From JBBRVW01 sp038246545 (GTDB taxonomy: Bacteria; Actinomycetota; Actinomycetes; JACCUZ01): DNA of 64,000 bases. The position numbers and the translations under genes are program-made. Shown here one piece after another: positions 7,795 to 16,216 of this stretch (its first letter is position 1; every line of letters begins with the position of its first letter). Location: positions 1-64,000 of the forward strand of contig JBBRVW010000029.1 in NCBI GenBank assembly GCA_038246545.1. Direction: 5' to 3'. The notes below the pieces were generated by a model. That model ran no database searches. It had not been told where the DNA came from and was given only the letters and a program-made list of their open reading frames with translations.

Positions 7795-8265
7795 TCACGA
7801 CAGCCCCGGCACCGTCGCCAGCTGGCTCTCGATCAGCTCGCGGTCCTCCTCGTCGTCGACCTCCTCGAGCGTGCTGCGCGCGTCAGCAGCCCAGCGGTCC
7901 CGCTCGTCGTCGTGGCCGGCGACGGCGTGCGCGCGCGCCATCCCCTCCTGCGTCGAGGCCACCAGCCACAGCGGAACGCCGTCCCCGGCGGCCGTGGCCC
8001 GGTCGAGCGCGGCCGAGGCGAAGTCCAGCGCCAGGTCGGCGTGGCCGAGGTGGCTCGCGACGTGCGCCACCAGCCAGTCGCCCGCGGCGTAGTTCTCGTC
8101 GGTGCCGAGGCCCTCCCAGTGCAGCCGGGACGCCAGCGCAGTCGCCAGCAGGGTCCGGTCGGCCGCGTCGTCGCGGTCCTGCTCGAGCAGCTCCCAGGTC
8201 CGGTTGAAGAGCGCTACCGCGAGAGCGCGCTGGCCGGCCGGGTCGAGCGTGGGGGAGGTCGCCAT
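7795..8265 (-). CDS. hypothetical protein, TPR-like helical
   Basis: I do not recognise this 156-residue soluble protein. It is alpha-helical by eye, with repeats of the form A-L-A-x-A-L-F-N-R-T-W-E and L-A-L-D-F-A-S-A-A-L-D-R-A-T-A-A-G, reminiscent of TPR helices. An acidic end (EEVDDEEDRELIESQ) follows. The start chosen is the ATG giving ATSPTLDPAGQ. A start 33 bases upstream is possible but would add Trp/His-rich residues of low coding likelihood. It lies 13 bases upstream of the LytR_C gene on the same strand, so the two are probably co-transcribed. It is divergent from the MoxR gene. Confidence 0.7.
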   Translation of the reverse strand: MATSPTLDPAGQRALAVALFNRTWELLEQDRDDAADRTLLATALASRLHWEGLGTDENYAAGDWLVAHVASHLGHADLALDFASAALDRATAAGDGVPLWLVASTQEGMARAHAVAGHDDERDRWAADARSTLEEVDDEEDRELIESQLATVPGLS

Positions 8266-8321
8266 CCCCGCATGCTGCCACGGGGGCCCCAGCGGCACCG
8301 GCGTCCGTCGGTCCGGCGCCG

Positions 8322-8327
8322 TAGGGT
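8322..8327 (+). promoter_or_regulatory. TAGGGT -10-like hexamer, leaderless start at 8334
   Basis: TAGGGT is followed by exactly 6 bases and the GTG start of the MoxR-type ATPase. There is no Shine-Dalgarno sequence. This would drive the whole five-gene run 8334-13810. No -35 is recognisable. Confidence 0.45.
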
Positions 8328-8333
8328 GCCGGT

Positions 8334-9260
8334 GTGACCAGTGACGTCACCACCCCGTCGTCCGCCGCACCCGGGTCCCCGGCCGAGCTCGCCGACCGCC
8401 TCGACGCGGTCGGCTACCTGGCTGACGAGGGCCTGGCCACCGCGGCGTACCTCGCGCTGCGCATGCACCGGCCGCTGTTCTGCGAGGGCGACGCGGGGGT
8501 CGGCAAGACCGCGCTGGCGTCGGCACTGGCCCAGGTGCTCGGCGCCGACCTGATCAGGCTGCAGTGCTACGAGGGGCTGGACGCCGCGCAGGCCCTGTAC
8601 GACTGGGACTTCCCGCGGCAGCTGCTGCACCTGCGGGCCGCCGAGGCGGTGGGCAGCGGCACCGAGGTCGCCGATGCCGAGCGCCTCGAGCACGAGATCT
8701 ACGACCGCCGGTTCCTCGTGGCCCGCCCGTTGCTCCAGGCGCTGGAGGCGGGGCCGCGTGCCGTGCTGCTCGTCGACGAGGTCGACCGGGCCGACGACGA
8801 GTTCGAGGCGTTCCTGCTCGAGGTCCTCAGCGACTGGACCATCTCGGTGCCCGAGCTCGGCACGCTGCGCGCCGAGACGCCGCCCGTGGTGATCCTCACG
8901 AGCAACCGCACCCGGGAGGTCCACGACGCCCTCAAGCGCCGCTGCCTCTACCACTGGCTCCCGCACCCCGACATCGAGCGGGAGGTAGCGATCATCCGGC
9001 GCCGGCTCCCGGAGGCCTCCGAGGCGCTGGCCCGGTCGGTGGCCCGGGTCGCCGCACGGGCCCGGGACGAGGACCTGCTCAAGGCGCCCGGCGTCGCCGA
9101 GTCGCTCGACTGGACCGAGGCGCTGCTCGCGCTCGGCGCCCGCTCGCTGGCGCCCGGCGACCTCGACAAGGCCGCTGCCAGCCTCGGCGCGTTCGTGAAG
9201 TACCGCGAGGACCAGGACCGGGTCTCGCAGCAGCTCGCGGAGTGGGCGGCGGCGGGATGA
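8334..9260 (+). CDS. MoxR-family AAA+ ATPase (CoxD-like)
   Basis: A 308-residue AAA+ ATPase. Walker A CEGDAGVGKTALASAL spans about residues 50-65, Walker B with following acid is LLVDEVDRADDEFEAFL near 145-160, and sensor 1 is VVILTSNRTREVHDAL. Together with the VWA protein encoded next (4-base ATGA overlap), it matches the CoxD/CoxE pair. That pair helps mature the metal centre of CO dehydrogenase and related molybdenum hydroxylases. XdhC and a MobA-like protein follow in the same run, so a role in cofactor insertion or sulfuration of the CoxMSL-type enzyme at 22.4-26.3 kb is likely. The GTG start is supported by the upstream hexamer. Confidence 0.88.
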   Translation: MTSDVTTPSSAAPGSPAELADRLDAVGYLADEGLATAAYLALRMHRPLFCEGDAGVGKTALASALAQVLGADLIRLQCYEGLDAAQALYDWDFPRQLLHLRAAEAVGSGTEVADAERLEHEIYDRRFLVARPLLQALEAGPRAVLLVDEVDRADDEFEAFLLEVLSDWTISVPELGTLRAETPPVVILTSNRTREVHDALKRRCLYHWLPHPDIEREVAIIRRRLPEASEALARSVARVAARARDEDLLKAPGVAESLDWTEALLALGARSLAPGDLDKAAASLGAFVKYREDQDRVSQQLAEWAAAG

Positions 9261-10408
9261 GCCCGGCGCCCGTCACGGTCGACGAGGATGCCGACGCGCT
9301 CACGGGCACGCTGGTCGGCTTCGCTCGGGTGCTGCGGGCAGCCGGCGTCGCCGCCACGCCCGACCGGCTGCACTCGACGGTCGCCGCCGTCGGCCATCTC
9401 GACGTCGGCCGCCGCAGCGACGTCTACTGGGCCGGGCGGCTGACCCTGTGCGCCGGGCCGGACGACCTCGACCGCTACGACCGCGCGTTCGAGGCGTGGT
9501 TCGGAGGCCGCGCGGCACCCGCCCTGCGCAGCGTCCCGCCGGTGCAGGTCCTGCGGCCGGTCGCGGTGCCCGGCACGGAGCGCGAGGCCGGCGCCGCCGA
9601 CCGCGCGGACGAGCTGCCGGCGGCCACCGCGAGCGACGTCGAGGTGCTGCGGCACCGGGACCTCGCCGACCTCACCGCAGCCGACCGGGAGACGGTCCGC
9701 CGGCTGATCGCGCTGCTCGACCCGGTGGGCGAGACCCGGGTCTCGCGGCGGCAGCAGCCGGCGTACCGCGGCCGGCTCGACCCCGGCCGCACGGTGCGGT
9801 CGATGCTGCGGCGGGGCGGGGAGCCGGCCCGTCTCGAGCACCGGGTGCGCCGACCGCGGTCGCGCCGCCTCGTGCTGGTCGTCGACGTCAGCGGGTCGAT
9901 GCAGCCGTACGCCGACCCGTACCTCCGGTTCGCCCACGCGGCCGCGCGACGCCGGCCCGGCACCGAGGTCTTCACGGTCGGCACCCGCCTGACCCGTGTC
10001 ACCCGGGAGATGCGGGGCCGGGACGCGTCCGCTGCGCTGGTGGCCGTGGCCGGCAGCGTGCCGGACTGGAGCGGTGGTACCCGGCTCGGCGAGCTGATCA
10101 AGGCGTTCCTCGACCGCTGGGGTCAGCGCGGCACGGCCCGCGGTGCCGTGGTGGTGGTGGCCAGCGACGGATGGGAGCGCGGCGACGCGACCCTCTTGGG
10201 CGCGCAGATGCAGCGGCTCTCACGGCTTGCGCACCGGGTGGTGTGGGTGAACCCGCACCGCGGCCTGCCGGGCTACGCGCCGATGACCGCGGGGATGCAG
10301 GCCGCGCTGCCGTTCGTCGACGACTTCGTCGACGGCCACACCTTCGACGCGCTGGAGCGCCTGGCCGCCCTGCTGGGGAGCCGGTCCGGAGGGAGCCGCC
10401 GTGCATGA
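9257..10408 (+). CDS. VWA-domain protein, CoxE-like
   Basis: A 383-residue protein with a C-terminal von Willebrand A domain. The metal-binding MIDAS motif DVSGSM is at residues 210-215, with a second Thr in WSGGTRLGE and an acidic residue in VVVASDGWERGD. The N-terminal half is helical and basic (SRRQQPAYRGRLDPGRTV), as in CoxE. CoxE works with the AAA+ partner CoxD as a MoxR-VWA chaperone pair on molybdenum hydroxylases. ATG overlaps the stop of the ATPase, and the 3' end overlaps the XdhC start by 8 bases. Confidence 0.86.
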   Translation: MSPAPVTVDEDADALTGTLVGFARVLRAAGVAATPDRLHSTVAAVGHLDVGRRSDVYWAGRLTLCAGPDDLDRYDRAFEAWFGGRAAPALRSVPPVQVLRPVAVPGTEREAGAADRADELPAATASDVEVLRHRDLADLTAADRETVRRLIALLDPVGETRVSRRQQPAYRGRLDPGRTVRSMLRRGGEPARLEHRVRRPRSRRLVLVVDVSGSMQPYADPYLRFAHAAARRRPGTEVFTVGTRLTRVTREMRGRDASAALVAVAGSVPDWSGGTRLGELIKAFLDRWGQRGTARGAVVVVASDGWERGDATLLGAQMQRLSRLAHRVVWVNPHRGLPGYAPMTAGMQAALPFVDDFVDGHTFDALERLAALLGSRSGGSRRA

Positions 10409-11495
10409 CGTCGTCGACGAGGTGGCCCGCCTGCACGAGGCGGGTGGCCGGTTCGCGCTGGCGACCGTTGTCGGCACCTGGCGCAGCGCGCCGCGCCAGC
10501 CGGGCGCGGCGATGGTGGTCTCGCCGGCTGGCGAGCCGCTGGGCAGCGTGAGCGGCGGCTGTGTCGAGGGCGCCGTCTACGAGCTGGCCCAGGAGGTCAT
10601 CGCCGGCGGCGAGGCGGTGCTGCAGCGCTACGGCGTCAGCGACGACGACGCGTTCGCGGTCGGGCTCACCTGCGGCGGGATCATCGACGTGTTCGTGGAG
10701 CCGGTCGACGCGTCGACCTTCCCCGAGCTGCCCGACGTCGTCGCGTCGGTCCGGGCCCACGAGCCGGTGGCCGTCGCCACGGTGGTCGACGGTCCGGGGG
10801 AGGCCGGCGCGCACCTCGTGGTCTGGCCGGACCGCAAGGCCGGCGGCCTCGGCACGCCCCGGCTCGATGCCGCGGTCGGCGACGACGTCCGCGGGATGCT
10901 CGACCACGGCGCCACCGGACTGCTGCACATCGGCCCCGACGGCGAGCGCCGCCAGGACGAGCTCAGTGTGTTCGTGCAGTCGTTCGCCCCTGCGCCCCGG
11001 ATGCTGGTGTTCGGCGCCATCGACTTCGCGGCGGCCGTGGCACGGGTCGGCAAGTTCCTCGGCTACCGGGTCACCGTCTGCGACGCCCGCGGCACGTTCG
11101 CCACCCGCAAGCGGTTCCCGGACGCCGACGAGGTGGTGGTGGAGTGGCCGCACCGCTACCTCGCTGCCCAGCCGGTCGACTCGCGCACCGTCATCTGCGT
11201 CCTCACCCACGACCCCAAGTTCGACGTCCCGCTGCTCGAGGTCGCCCTGCGCACCGAGGCCGCCTACATCGGTGCCATGGGCAGCCGCCGGACCCACGAC
11301 GACCGGCTGGCCCGGCTGCGCGACGAAGGCGTCTCCGAGGAGGAGCTCGGCCGGCTGTCGTCGCCGATCGGCCTCGACATCGGCGCCCGCACGCCCGAGG
11401 AGACGGCGGTCTCGATCGCCGCCGAGATCGTGGCGCACCGCTGGGGTGGCACCGGTGCCCGGCTGGGCGCGACCGAGGGCCCGATCCACCGGTGA
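10401..11495 (+). CDS. XdhC/CoxF-type molybdenum enzyme maturation factor
   Basis: A 364-residue protein with the XdhC/CoxI N-terminal domain: GTWRSAPRQPGAAMVVS near residue 25, then GSVSGGCVEGAVYELA and the Cys-containing LTCGGIIDVFVEP. A C-terminal Rossmann domain follows from about residue 200 (VFGAIDFAAAVARVGKFLGY, then YIGAMGSRRTHDDR). XdhC binds molybdenum cofactor and promotes its sulfuration and insertion into xanthine dehydrogenase-like enzymes. The GTG start overlaps the VWA gene by 8 bases and the stop overlaps the nucleotidyltransferase by 4. This supports a maturation operon separated from its presumed client by about 10 kb. Confidence 0.9.
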   Translation: MHDVVDEVARLHEAGGRFALATVVGTWRSAPRQPGAAMVVSPAGEPLGSVSGGCVEGAVYELAQEVIAGGEAVLQRYGVSDDDAFAVGLTCGGIIDVFVEPVDASTFPELPDVVASVRAHEPVAVATVVDGPGEAGAHLVVWPDRKAGGLGTPRLDAAVGDDVRGMLDHGATGLLHIGPDGERRQDELSVFVQSFAPAPRMLVFGAIDFAAAVARVGKFLGYRVTVCDARGTFATRKRFPDADEVVVEWPHRYLAAQPVDSRTVICVLTHDPKFDVPLLEVALRTEAAYIGAMGSRRTHDDRLARLRDEGVSEEELGRLSSPIGLDIGARTPEETAVSIAAEIVAHRWGGTGARLGATEGPIHR

Positions 11496-12082
11496 GCCCG
11501 GGCCGGGGCAGCTGGAGCCCGGTGGCCGGCCTGGTCCTGGCCGCGGGCGAGGGGCGCAGGCTGGGCCGGCCGAAGGCGCTGGTCGAGCTGGGTGGCGCGA
11601 CCCTGCTCGACCGCGCGGTCGGGGCCTTGCGCGACGGCGGCGTGGCGGAGGTGCTCGTCGTCTCCGGCGCGCAGCCGCTCGAGCCCGCCGGTGTGGTGGT
11701 GGTCGACAACCCGGACTGGCGCAGCGGCCTGGGCACGTCGCTGCAAGCCGGCTTGGGGGCGCTCGCCGGCCGGCCGGCCGACGCCGCGGTGCTGATGGTC
11801 GTCGACACCCCCGGCATCGGGGCAGCGGTGGTCCGGCGGCTGGTGGCGGCCTACCGCGGCGGCGCGACCGTCGCGGTGGCGACCTACGGCGGGCAGCGCC
11901 GCAACCCCGTCCTGGTGGCCCGCGAGCACTGGGCCGAGGTGGGCCGCCTGGCGCTGGGCGACGTGGGGGCCCGGCCGTTCCTGGCCGCACACCCCGTGCT
12001 CGTGACCGAGGTCGAGTGCGGCGACGTCGGCGACCCGGCCGACATCGACACGCCGGAGGACCTGGCCCGCTTCGGCGGGTGA
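11492..12082 (+). CDS. MobA-like nucleotidyltransferase (molybdenum cofactor cytidylyltransferase type)
   Basis: A 196-residue NTP-transferase. The signature is GLVLAAGEGRRLGRPKALVEL (residues about 12-32), where the LAAGxGxRxG-K segment binds the nucleotide. The acidic metal site MVVDTPGIGAAVV and the late D-I-D-T-P-E-D are typical. Relatives (MocA, MobA) attach CMP or GMP to molybdopterin. Because the CoxL-type hydroxylases use the CMP form of the cofactor (MCD), cytidylyltransferase activity is the better guess, but specificity cannot be read from the sequence. The GTG start overlaps the XdhC stop. Confidence 0.82.
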   Translation: MSPGRGSWSPVAGLVLAAGEGRRLGRPKALVELGGATLLDRAVGALRDGGVAEVLVVSGAQPLEPAGVVVVDNPDWRSGLGTSLQAGLGALAGRPADAAVLMVVDTPGIGAAVVRRLVAAYRGGATVAVATYGGQRRNPVLVAREHWAEVGRLALGDVGARPFLAAHPVLVTEVECGDVGDPADIDTPEDLARFGG

Positions 12083-12094
12083 TCCCGGGGTGCG

Positions 12095-13810
12095 ATGCTG
12101 ACCGCCGTGGCCGACCACCCCCCGACCGATCTCGAGATCGCCCGCGGCGCCCGACTGCTTCCCATCGAGGAGGTCGCGGCGGCGGCCGGGATCGACGCCG
12201 AGCACCTGGAGCCCTACGGCAGGTACCTCGCCAAGGTCGCGCCCTCCGCCCAGGCGGCGCTCGCCGGACGGACACCGGCCAGGTACGTCGTGGTCACGGC
12301 CGTGACCCCCACGCCGCTCGGGGAGGGCAAGACGACCACCTCGATCGGGCTCGCCCAGGGCCTGGCTGCCCTCGGCCACACGTCGATGCTCTCGCTGCGG
12401 CAGCCCTCGCTGGGGCCGACGTTCGGCATCAAGGGCGGCGCCGCCGGGGCCGGCTGGAGCCAGGTCGTGCCGATGGAAGCAGTCAACCTGCACCTGACCG
12501 GTGACTTCCACGCCGTGACGTCGGCGCACAACCTGCTCGCCGCCATGGTCGACAACCACCTGCACCACGGCAACGAGCTCGGTATCGACGTCCGGAGGAT
12601 CGCCTGGCGACGGGTCATCGACGTCAACGACCGGGCGCTGCGCAACGTGGTGGTCGGCCTCGGGGCGCGCAGCGACGGCGTCACCCGGGAGACCGGGTTC
12701 GACATCACCGCCGCCAGCGAGGTCATGGTGACCCTCTCCCTGGCGCGCTCCCTGCGCGACCTCCGCGAGCGGCTGGGGCGCATCGTGGTGGGGTTCACGA
12801 CGGCAGGTGCGCCGGTGACCGCCGAGGACCTCAAGGCGGCGGGCGCGATGACGGTCCTGCTGCGCGACGCGATCAAGCCCAACCTCCTGCAGACCCTGGA
12901 GCACACGCCGGCGCTGATCCACGCCGGTCCGTTCGGCAACATCGCCACCGGCAACTCCTCGGTCGTCGCAGACCTCCTCGGGATCAGGGCGGCGGACTTC
13001 CTGCTCACCGAGGCCGGCTTCGGCGCCGACATGGGCGCCGAGCGCTTCTTCGACGTGAAGTGCCGCGCCTCCGGGCTTCGACCGGACGCGGCGGTCCTGG
13101 TGGTCACCGTGCGCGCCCTCAAGCTGCACTCCGGCCGCTACCGGGTGGTGGCGGGCAAGCCGCTGCCACCGGAGATGTTGGCTGAGAGCCCGCACGACGT
13201 CCGGGCAGGTGGGGCCAACCTGCGCAGCCACATCGACATCGTGCGGCGGTTCGACGTCTCACCAGTGGTGGCGATCAACGCCTTCCCCGGGGACCACGAG
13301 TCGGAGCACGAGGTGATCCGCGAGCTGGCAGCCGAGGCCGGTGTCCGGGTAGCGGTCACCCGGCACGTCGCCGAGGGTGGCGAGGGCTCGCGGGACCTGG
13401 CGAAGCTGGTGGTCGAGGCCGCCGGGGAGCCGAGTGCCTTCCGCTACCTCTACGAGCTCGACCGGCCTCTCGCCGAGAAGATCGACGTGATCGCTCGTGA
13501 GGTCTACGGCGCCGACGGCATCGACCTGCCGGCGCCGGTGGCGCGACAGCTGAGCCGGTTCGAGGACCTGGGATACGGCGCGCTCCCCGTCGTCATCGCC
13601 AAGACCCACCTCTCGCTGTCGTCGGACCCGACCCTGCTCGGCGCGCCGACGGGCTGGCGGCTGCCCGTGCGCGAGGTGCGTGCCGCCGTCGGCGCGGGGT
13701 ACGTCTACGCGATCTGTGGCGAGATGCGCACGATGCCGGGACTGCCGAGGCACCCCGCGGCGGAGCGGATCGACATCGACGCGGACGGGAACGTGGTCGG
13801 CCTGGCCTGA
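12095..13810 (+). CDS. fhs: formate--tetrahydrofolate ligase
   Basis: A 571-residue enzyme that makes 10-formyl-THF from formate, THF and ATP. The N-terminal P-loop region TPTPLGEGKTTTSIGLAQGL is at residues 71-90, followed by RQPSLGPTFGIKGGAAGAG and FNLHLTGDFHA-like HLTGDFHAVTSAHNLL. The C-terminal ends with MRTMPGLPRHPAAERID, all family hallmarks. Length matches the usual 550-560. It starts 12 bases after the MobA-like gene, so it is probably in the same transcript. That is an unusual neighbour for a molybdenum-hydroxylase maturation operon and might mean that the pathway releases formate. Confidence 0.95.
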   Translation: MLTAVADHPPTDLEIARGARLLPIEEVAAAAGIDAEHLEPYGRYLAKVAPSAQAALAGRTPARYVVVTAVTPTPLGEGKTTTSIGLAQGLAALGHTSMLSLRQPSLGPTFGIKGGAAGAGWSQVVPMEAVNLHLTGDFHAVTSAHNLLAAMVDNHLHHGNELGIDVRRIAWRRVIDVNDRALRNVVVGLGARSDGVTRETGFDITAASEVMVTLSLARSLRDLRERLGRIVVGFTTAGAPVTAEDLKAAGAMTVLLRDAIKPNLLQTLEHTPALIHAGPFGNIATGNSSVVADLLGIRAADFLLTEAGFGADMGAERFFDVKCRASGLRPDAAVLVVTVRALKLHSGRYRVVAGKPLPPEMLAESPHDVRAGGANLRSHIDIVRRFDVSPVVAINAFPGDHESEHEVIRELAAEAGVRVAVTRHVAEGGEGSRDLAKLVVEAAGEPSAFRYLYELDRPLAEKIDVIAREVYGADGIDLPAPVARQLSRFEDLGYGALPVVIAKTHLSLSSDPTLLGAPTGWRLPVREVRAAVGAGYVYAICGEMRTMPGLPRHPAAERIDIDADGNVVGLA

Positions 13811-13813
13811 CCG

Positions 13814-14272
13814 CTACTGCACGCAGAACTCGTTTCCCTCCGGGTCGGCCATCGTCGTGTGGAGGGCGCCCGGCTCGGCGACCCGGTACAGCTCGCGGGC
13901 GCCGAGCGCGGTGAGCCGCTTCACCTCGGTGTCGATGTTCTGCTTGCCGACGTTGAGGTCGGGATGCACCCGGTTCTTCACCGTCTTGCCCTCCGGCACG
14001 AGGATGAAGAGCAGTCGCGCCGCACCGCCGAGCTCCCGGATCGCGTCGTGCTCCGGGTGGCGGATCGCCTCGACGGTGCGCCAGGTCAGCTGGCCGTCGA
14101 CCTCGACGACGTCCTGCTCGGTGGCGAGCCCCTGCTCGAGGATGCTGCGGACGAACGGCTCGTTGCGCTCGGCCACCCACCCGAGGGCCGCGGCCCAGAA
14201 CCTCCCCTGAGCGTGCGGGTCGGCGCAGTCGAAGGTGAGCTGGATATTCGTCACGTGTGTCGTGTGCGTCAT
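13814..14272 (-). CDS. VOC family protein (glyoxalase-like)
   Basis: A 152-residue VOC protein of the glyoxalase_6 type, starting IQLTFDCADPHAQGRFWAAAL and ending MADPEGNEFCVQ. The His in NRVHPDLNV and the Glu in PEGNEFCV are the usual metal-ligand positions. Proteins of this subgroup are common, short, and functionally unassigned in actinobacteria. The ATG is the second gene of a two-gene minus-strand unit. It overlaps the stop of the upstream MFS gene by 4 bases, and it converges with fhs with only 3 bases between stops. Confidence 0.85.
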   Translation of the reverse strand: MTHTTHVTNIQLTFDCADPHAQGRFWAAALGWVAERNEPFVRSILEQGLATEQDVVEVDGQLTWRTVEAIRHPEHDAIRELGGAARLLFILVPEGKTVKNRVHPDLNVGKQNIDTEVKRLTALGARELYRVAEPGALHTTMADPEGNEFCVQ

Positions 14273-15504
14273 GGCGACGATCCTGCCTCCGCGGTCTGAC
14301 GGTGCGGCTCGGTGAGGCGCCCGGGTCGCAACCGTGGCACCAGCGTGAGCTGCACGGTCGCGACCAGCAGAAGGCAGCCGAACGGCACCGTGAAGCCGTC
14401 GGTCGCGTCGTGGACGGCGCCGAAGAGGAACGGCCCCAGGGCCGCGGTGGAGTAGGACACCAGGAACACCAGGGCCGACAGCCGGGCCGAGGCAGCCGGG
14501 GTCGGCGCGTAGTCGACCAGCTTCACCAGGGCGAGCGCGAAGCCGCCACCCTGGCCGAAGGCGAGCAACAGGATCCAGACCACCGGTGCCGCCTCCGGCG
14601 CGAACGCGATTCCGGCGAGGCCCACCATGTTGCAGCCGACGGCGACGGCGATCAGTGGCCGCCGGTCCCGGACCCGGTCCGCCAGCGCCGGTCCGGTCAC
14701 GCCCGTGACGAGCTGGGCGATGCTCCACAGCGCGAGCAGCAGGCCGGCGTCCCGGGCGGTCCAGCCGTGCGACTCGTAGGTCGGCGGGATCCAGGCGATC
14801 TGGGAGTAGAAGCTCAGCGACTGCAGTGCCAGGTAGCCGGCCAGCAGCCAGGTCGTCGGGCTGCGGTACGGCAGCGGTGTCCGCTCGTCGCCCGGGTCGA
14901 CCGATCCGCGGTCGTTCACCCGTCGGACGACCGGCAGCCAGGCCGCGAGGCCGACGACGGCGAGCAGTCCCCACACCGACAGCGACTCCTGCCACGATCC
15001 GAGCGCGTCCGCGACGGGCACGGCGAGCGCCGAGGACGTCGCGGCGCCGACCATCATCGCCAGCAGGTAGACGCCGGTCATCGTGCCGGACCGCTCGGCG
15101 AAGAACTCCTTCACGATGCCGGGGAGGACGGTGCCCGCCAGCGCGATGCCGACGCCCACGGCCACCGTGCTCAGCAGCAGGACCGGGAGCGCGTCCGCCA
15201 CCAGCCGCGCCGCCTGGCCGAGCAGCAGCAGGACCAGCGCCCACCCGACCGTCGCCTCCCGGCCGACCCGGCGGGCGAGCACCTGCGAGACCGGGGCGAA
15301 CAGGCCCATGCAGAGGACCGGCAGCGTGGTGAGGAGCCCGGCCGTGGCGCCGGACAGCCCGAGGTCGTCCTGGATCGTGCGGACCAGTGGTGGCAGCGCA
15401 GCCAGCGCGGCCCGCAGGTTGAGCGCCACCAGGAAGATCGTCACCGCCAGCAGACCCCGGGGCAGCGGCGCCGGCCGGGCGGCGGCAGGCGAGACGTCGG
15501 TCAT
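14269..15504 (-). CDS. MFS transporter, CynX/NimT type
   Basis: A 411-residue membrane protein with 12 hydrophobic segments. LVALNLRAALAALPPLVRTI in the first helix is the signature of the cyanate/nitroimidazole (CynX/NimT) MFS group, and RRVGREATVGWALVLLLLGQ sits at the 2-3 loop. The start was set at the Met before TDVSPAAARPAPLPRG. A longer in-frame extension to 15549 is Arg-rich and unlikely. Relatives export or import small anions or nitroimidazoles, so the substrate is open. It is coupled to the VOC gene (4-base overlap), which hints at joint handling of a reactive small molecule. Confidence 0.85.
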   Translation of the reverse strand: MTDVSPAAARPAPLPRGLLAVTIFLVALNLRAALAALPPLVRTIQDDLGLSGATAGLLTTLPVLCMGLFAPVSQVLARRVGREATVGWALVLLLLGQAARLVADALPVLLLSTVAVGVGIALAGTVLPGIVKEFFAERSGTMTGVYLLAMMVGAATSSALAVPVADALGSWQESLSVWGLLAVVGLAAWLPVVRRVNDRGSVDPGDERTPLPYRSPTTWLLAGYLALQSLSFYSQIAWIPPTYESHGWTARDAGLLLALWSIAQLVTGVTGPALADRVRDRRPLIAVAVGCNMVGLAGIAFAPEAAPVVWILLLAFGQGGGFALALVKLVDYAPTPAASARLSALVFLVSYSTAALGPFLFGAVHDATDGFTVPFGCLLLVATVQLTLVPRLRPGRLTEPHRQTAEAGSSP

Positions 15505-15562
15505 GGCAGAGGAGTCTCTCAGCCGTCCGGCGCGTGGCCGCCGGTCCATCCCGGGTCCCGTC

Positions 15563-15568
15563 TACGGT
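15563..15568 (+). promoter_or_regulatory. TACGGT -10-like hexamer, leaderless start at 15575
   Basis: TACGGT, then 6 bases, then the ATG of the PP2C gene. No ribosome binding site fits. It is the same arrangement as at 1860, 8322 and 49892. Confidence 0.45.
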
Positions 15569-15574
15569 GGGTGC

Positions 15575-16216
15575 ATGCAGGTGGCCGCGCGGACCGAGGT
15601 GGGGCACGTCCGCACCCGCAACGAGGACGCTCTCCTCGTGGCCGGCCACGAGCGTCTACTCGTGGTCTGCGACGGCCTCGGCGGGCACCCCTCGGGTGAC
15701 CTGGCCAGCGCCACGGCCGTCGAGAGCCTCCGGTCCGGCGCGTCGGAGGCGGCGTCCTCGCCGGCGGCCCTGGTCGCCGCCCTGCACACGGCGCACGTCG
15801 CCGTGGTCGCGGTCGCTGACGAGGACCCGGCCCGGAGCGGCATGGCCACCACGGTCGTCGCGGCCGCCGTAGGTGCAGCCGGCGTGCTCGTGGCGCATGT
15901 CGGCGACAGCAGGGCCTACCTCCTCGGCACCGACGGCCGGTTGACGCAGGTGACCCAGGACCACGGTATGGGTGGCTACATCACGCAGGCGCTCGGACTC
16001 GACCGCGGCGTCGAGCCCGACGTGGCCGAGCTCGAGACTCCGGCCGGCAGCCGGCTGCTGCTGTGCTCCGACGGGCTGTCCAACATGGTCGACGCGGAGG
16101 CGATCGGCACCCTGCTCGGCTCCGGCGACGCGGAGAAGGCGTGTGACGCCCTGGTCGAGGAGGCCCTCGACCGCGGGGGCATCGACAACGTGACCGTGAT
16201 CGTGGCCGCCTTCTAG
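15575..16216 (+). CDS. PP2C-family Ser/Thr protein phosphatase
   Basis: A 213-residue metal-dependent phosphatase close to minimal size. The PP2C motifs are in order: VGHVRTRNEDALLV (residues about 9-22), VVCDGLGGHPSGD (about 30-42), VGDSRAYLL (about 109), LLLCSDGLSNMV (about 166), and DNVTVIVA at the end. The aspartates that bind the two metals are all present. Such stand-alone enzymes usually oppose PknB-like kinases in actinobacteria, and no kinase is in the window. The stop TAG forms CTAG with the stop of the convergent lipoprotein gene. Confidence 0.92.
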   Translation: MQVAARTEVGHVRTRNEDALLVAGHERLLVVCDGLGGHPSGDLASATAVESLRSGASEAASSPAALVAALHTAHVAVVAVADEDPARSGMATTVVAAAVGAAGVLVAHVGDSRAYLLGTDGRLTQVTQDHGMGGYITQALGLDRGVEPDVAELETPAGSRLLLCSDGLSNMVDAEAIGTLLGSGDAEKACDALVEEALDRGGIDNVTVIVAAF

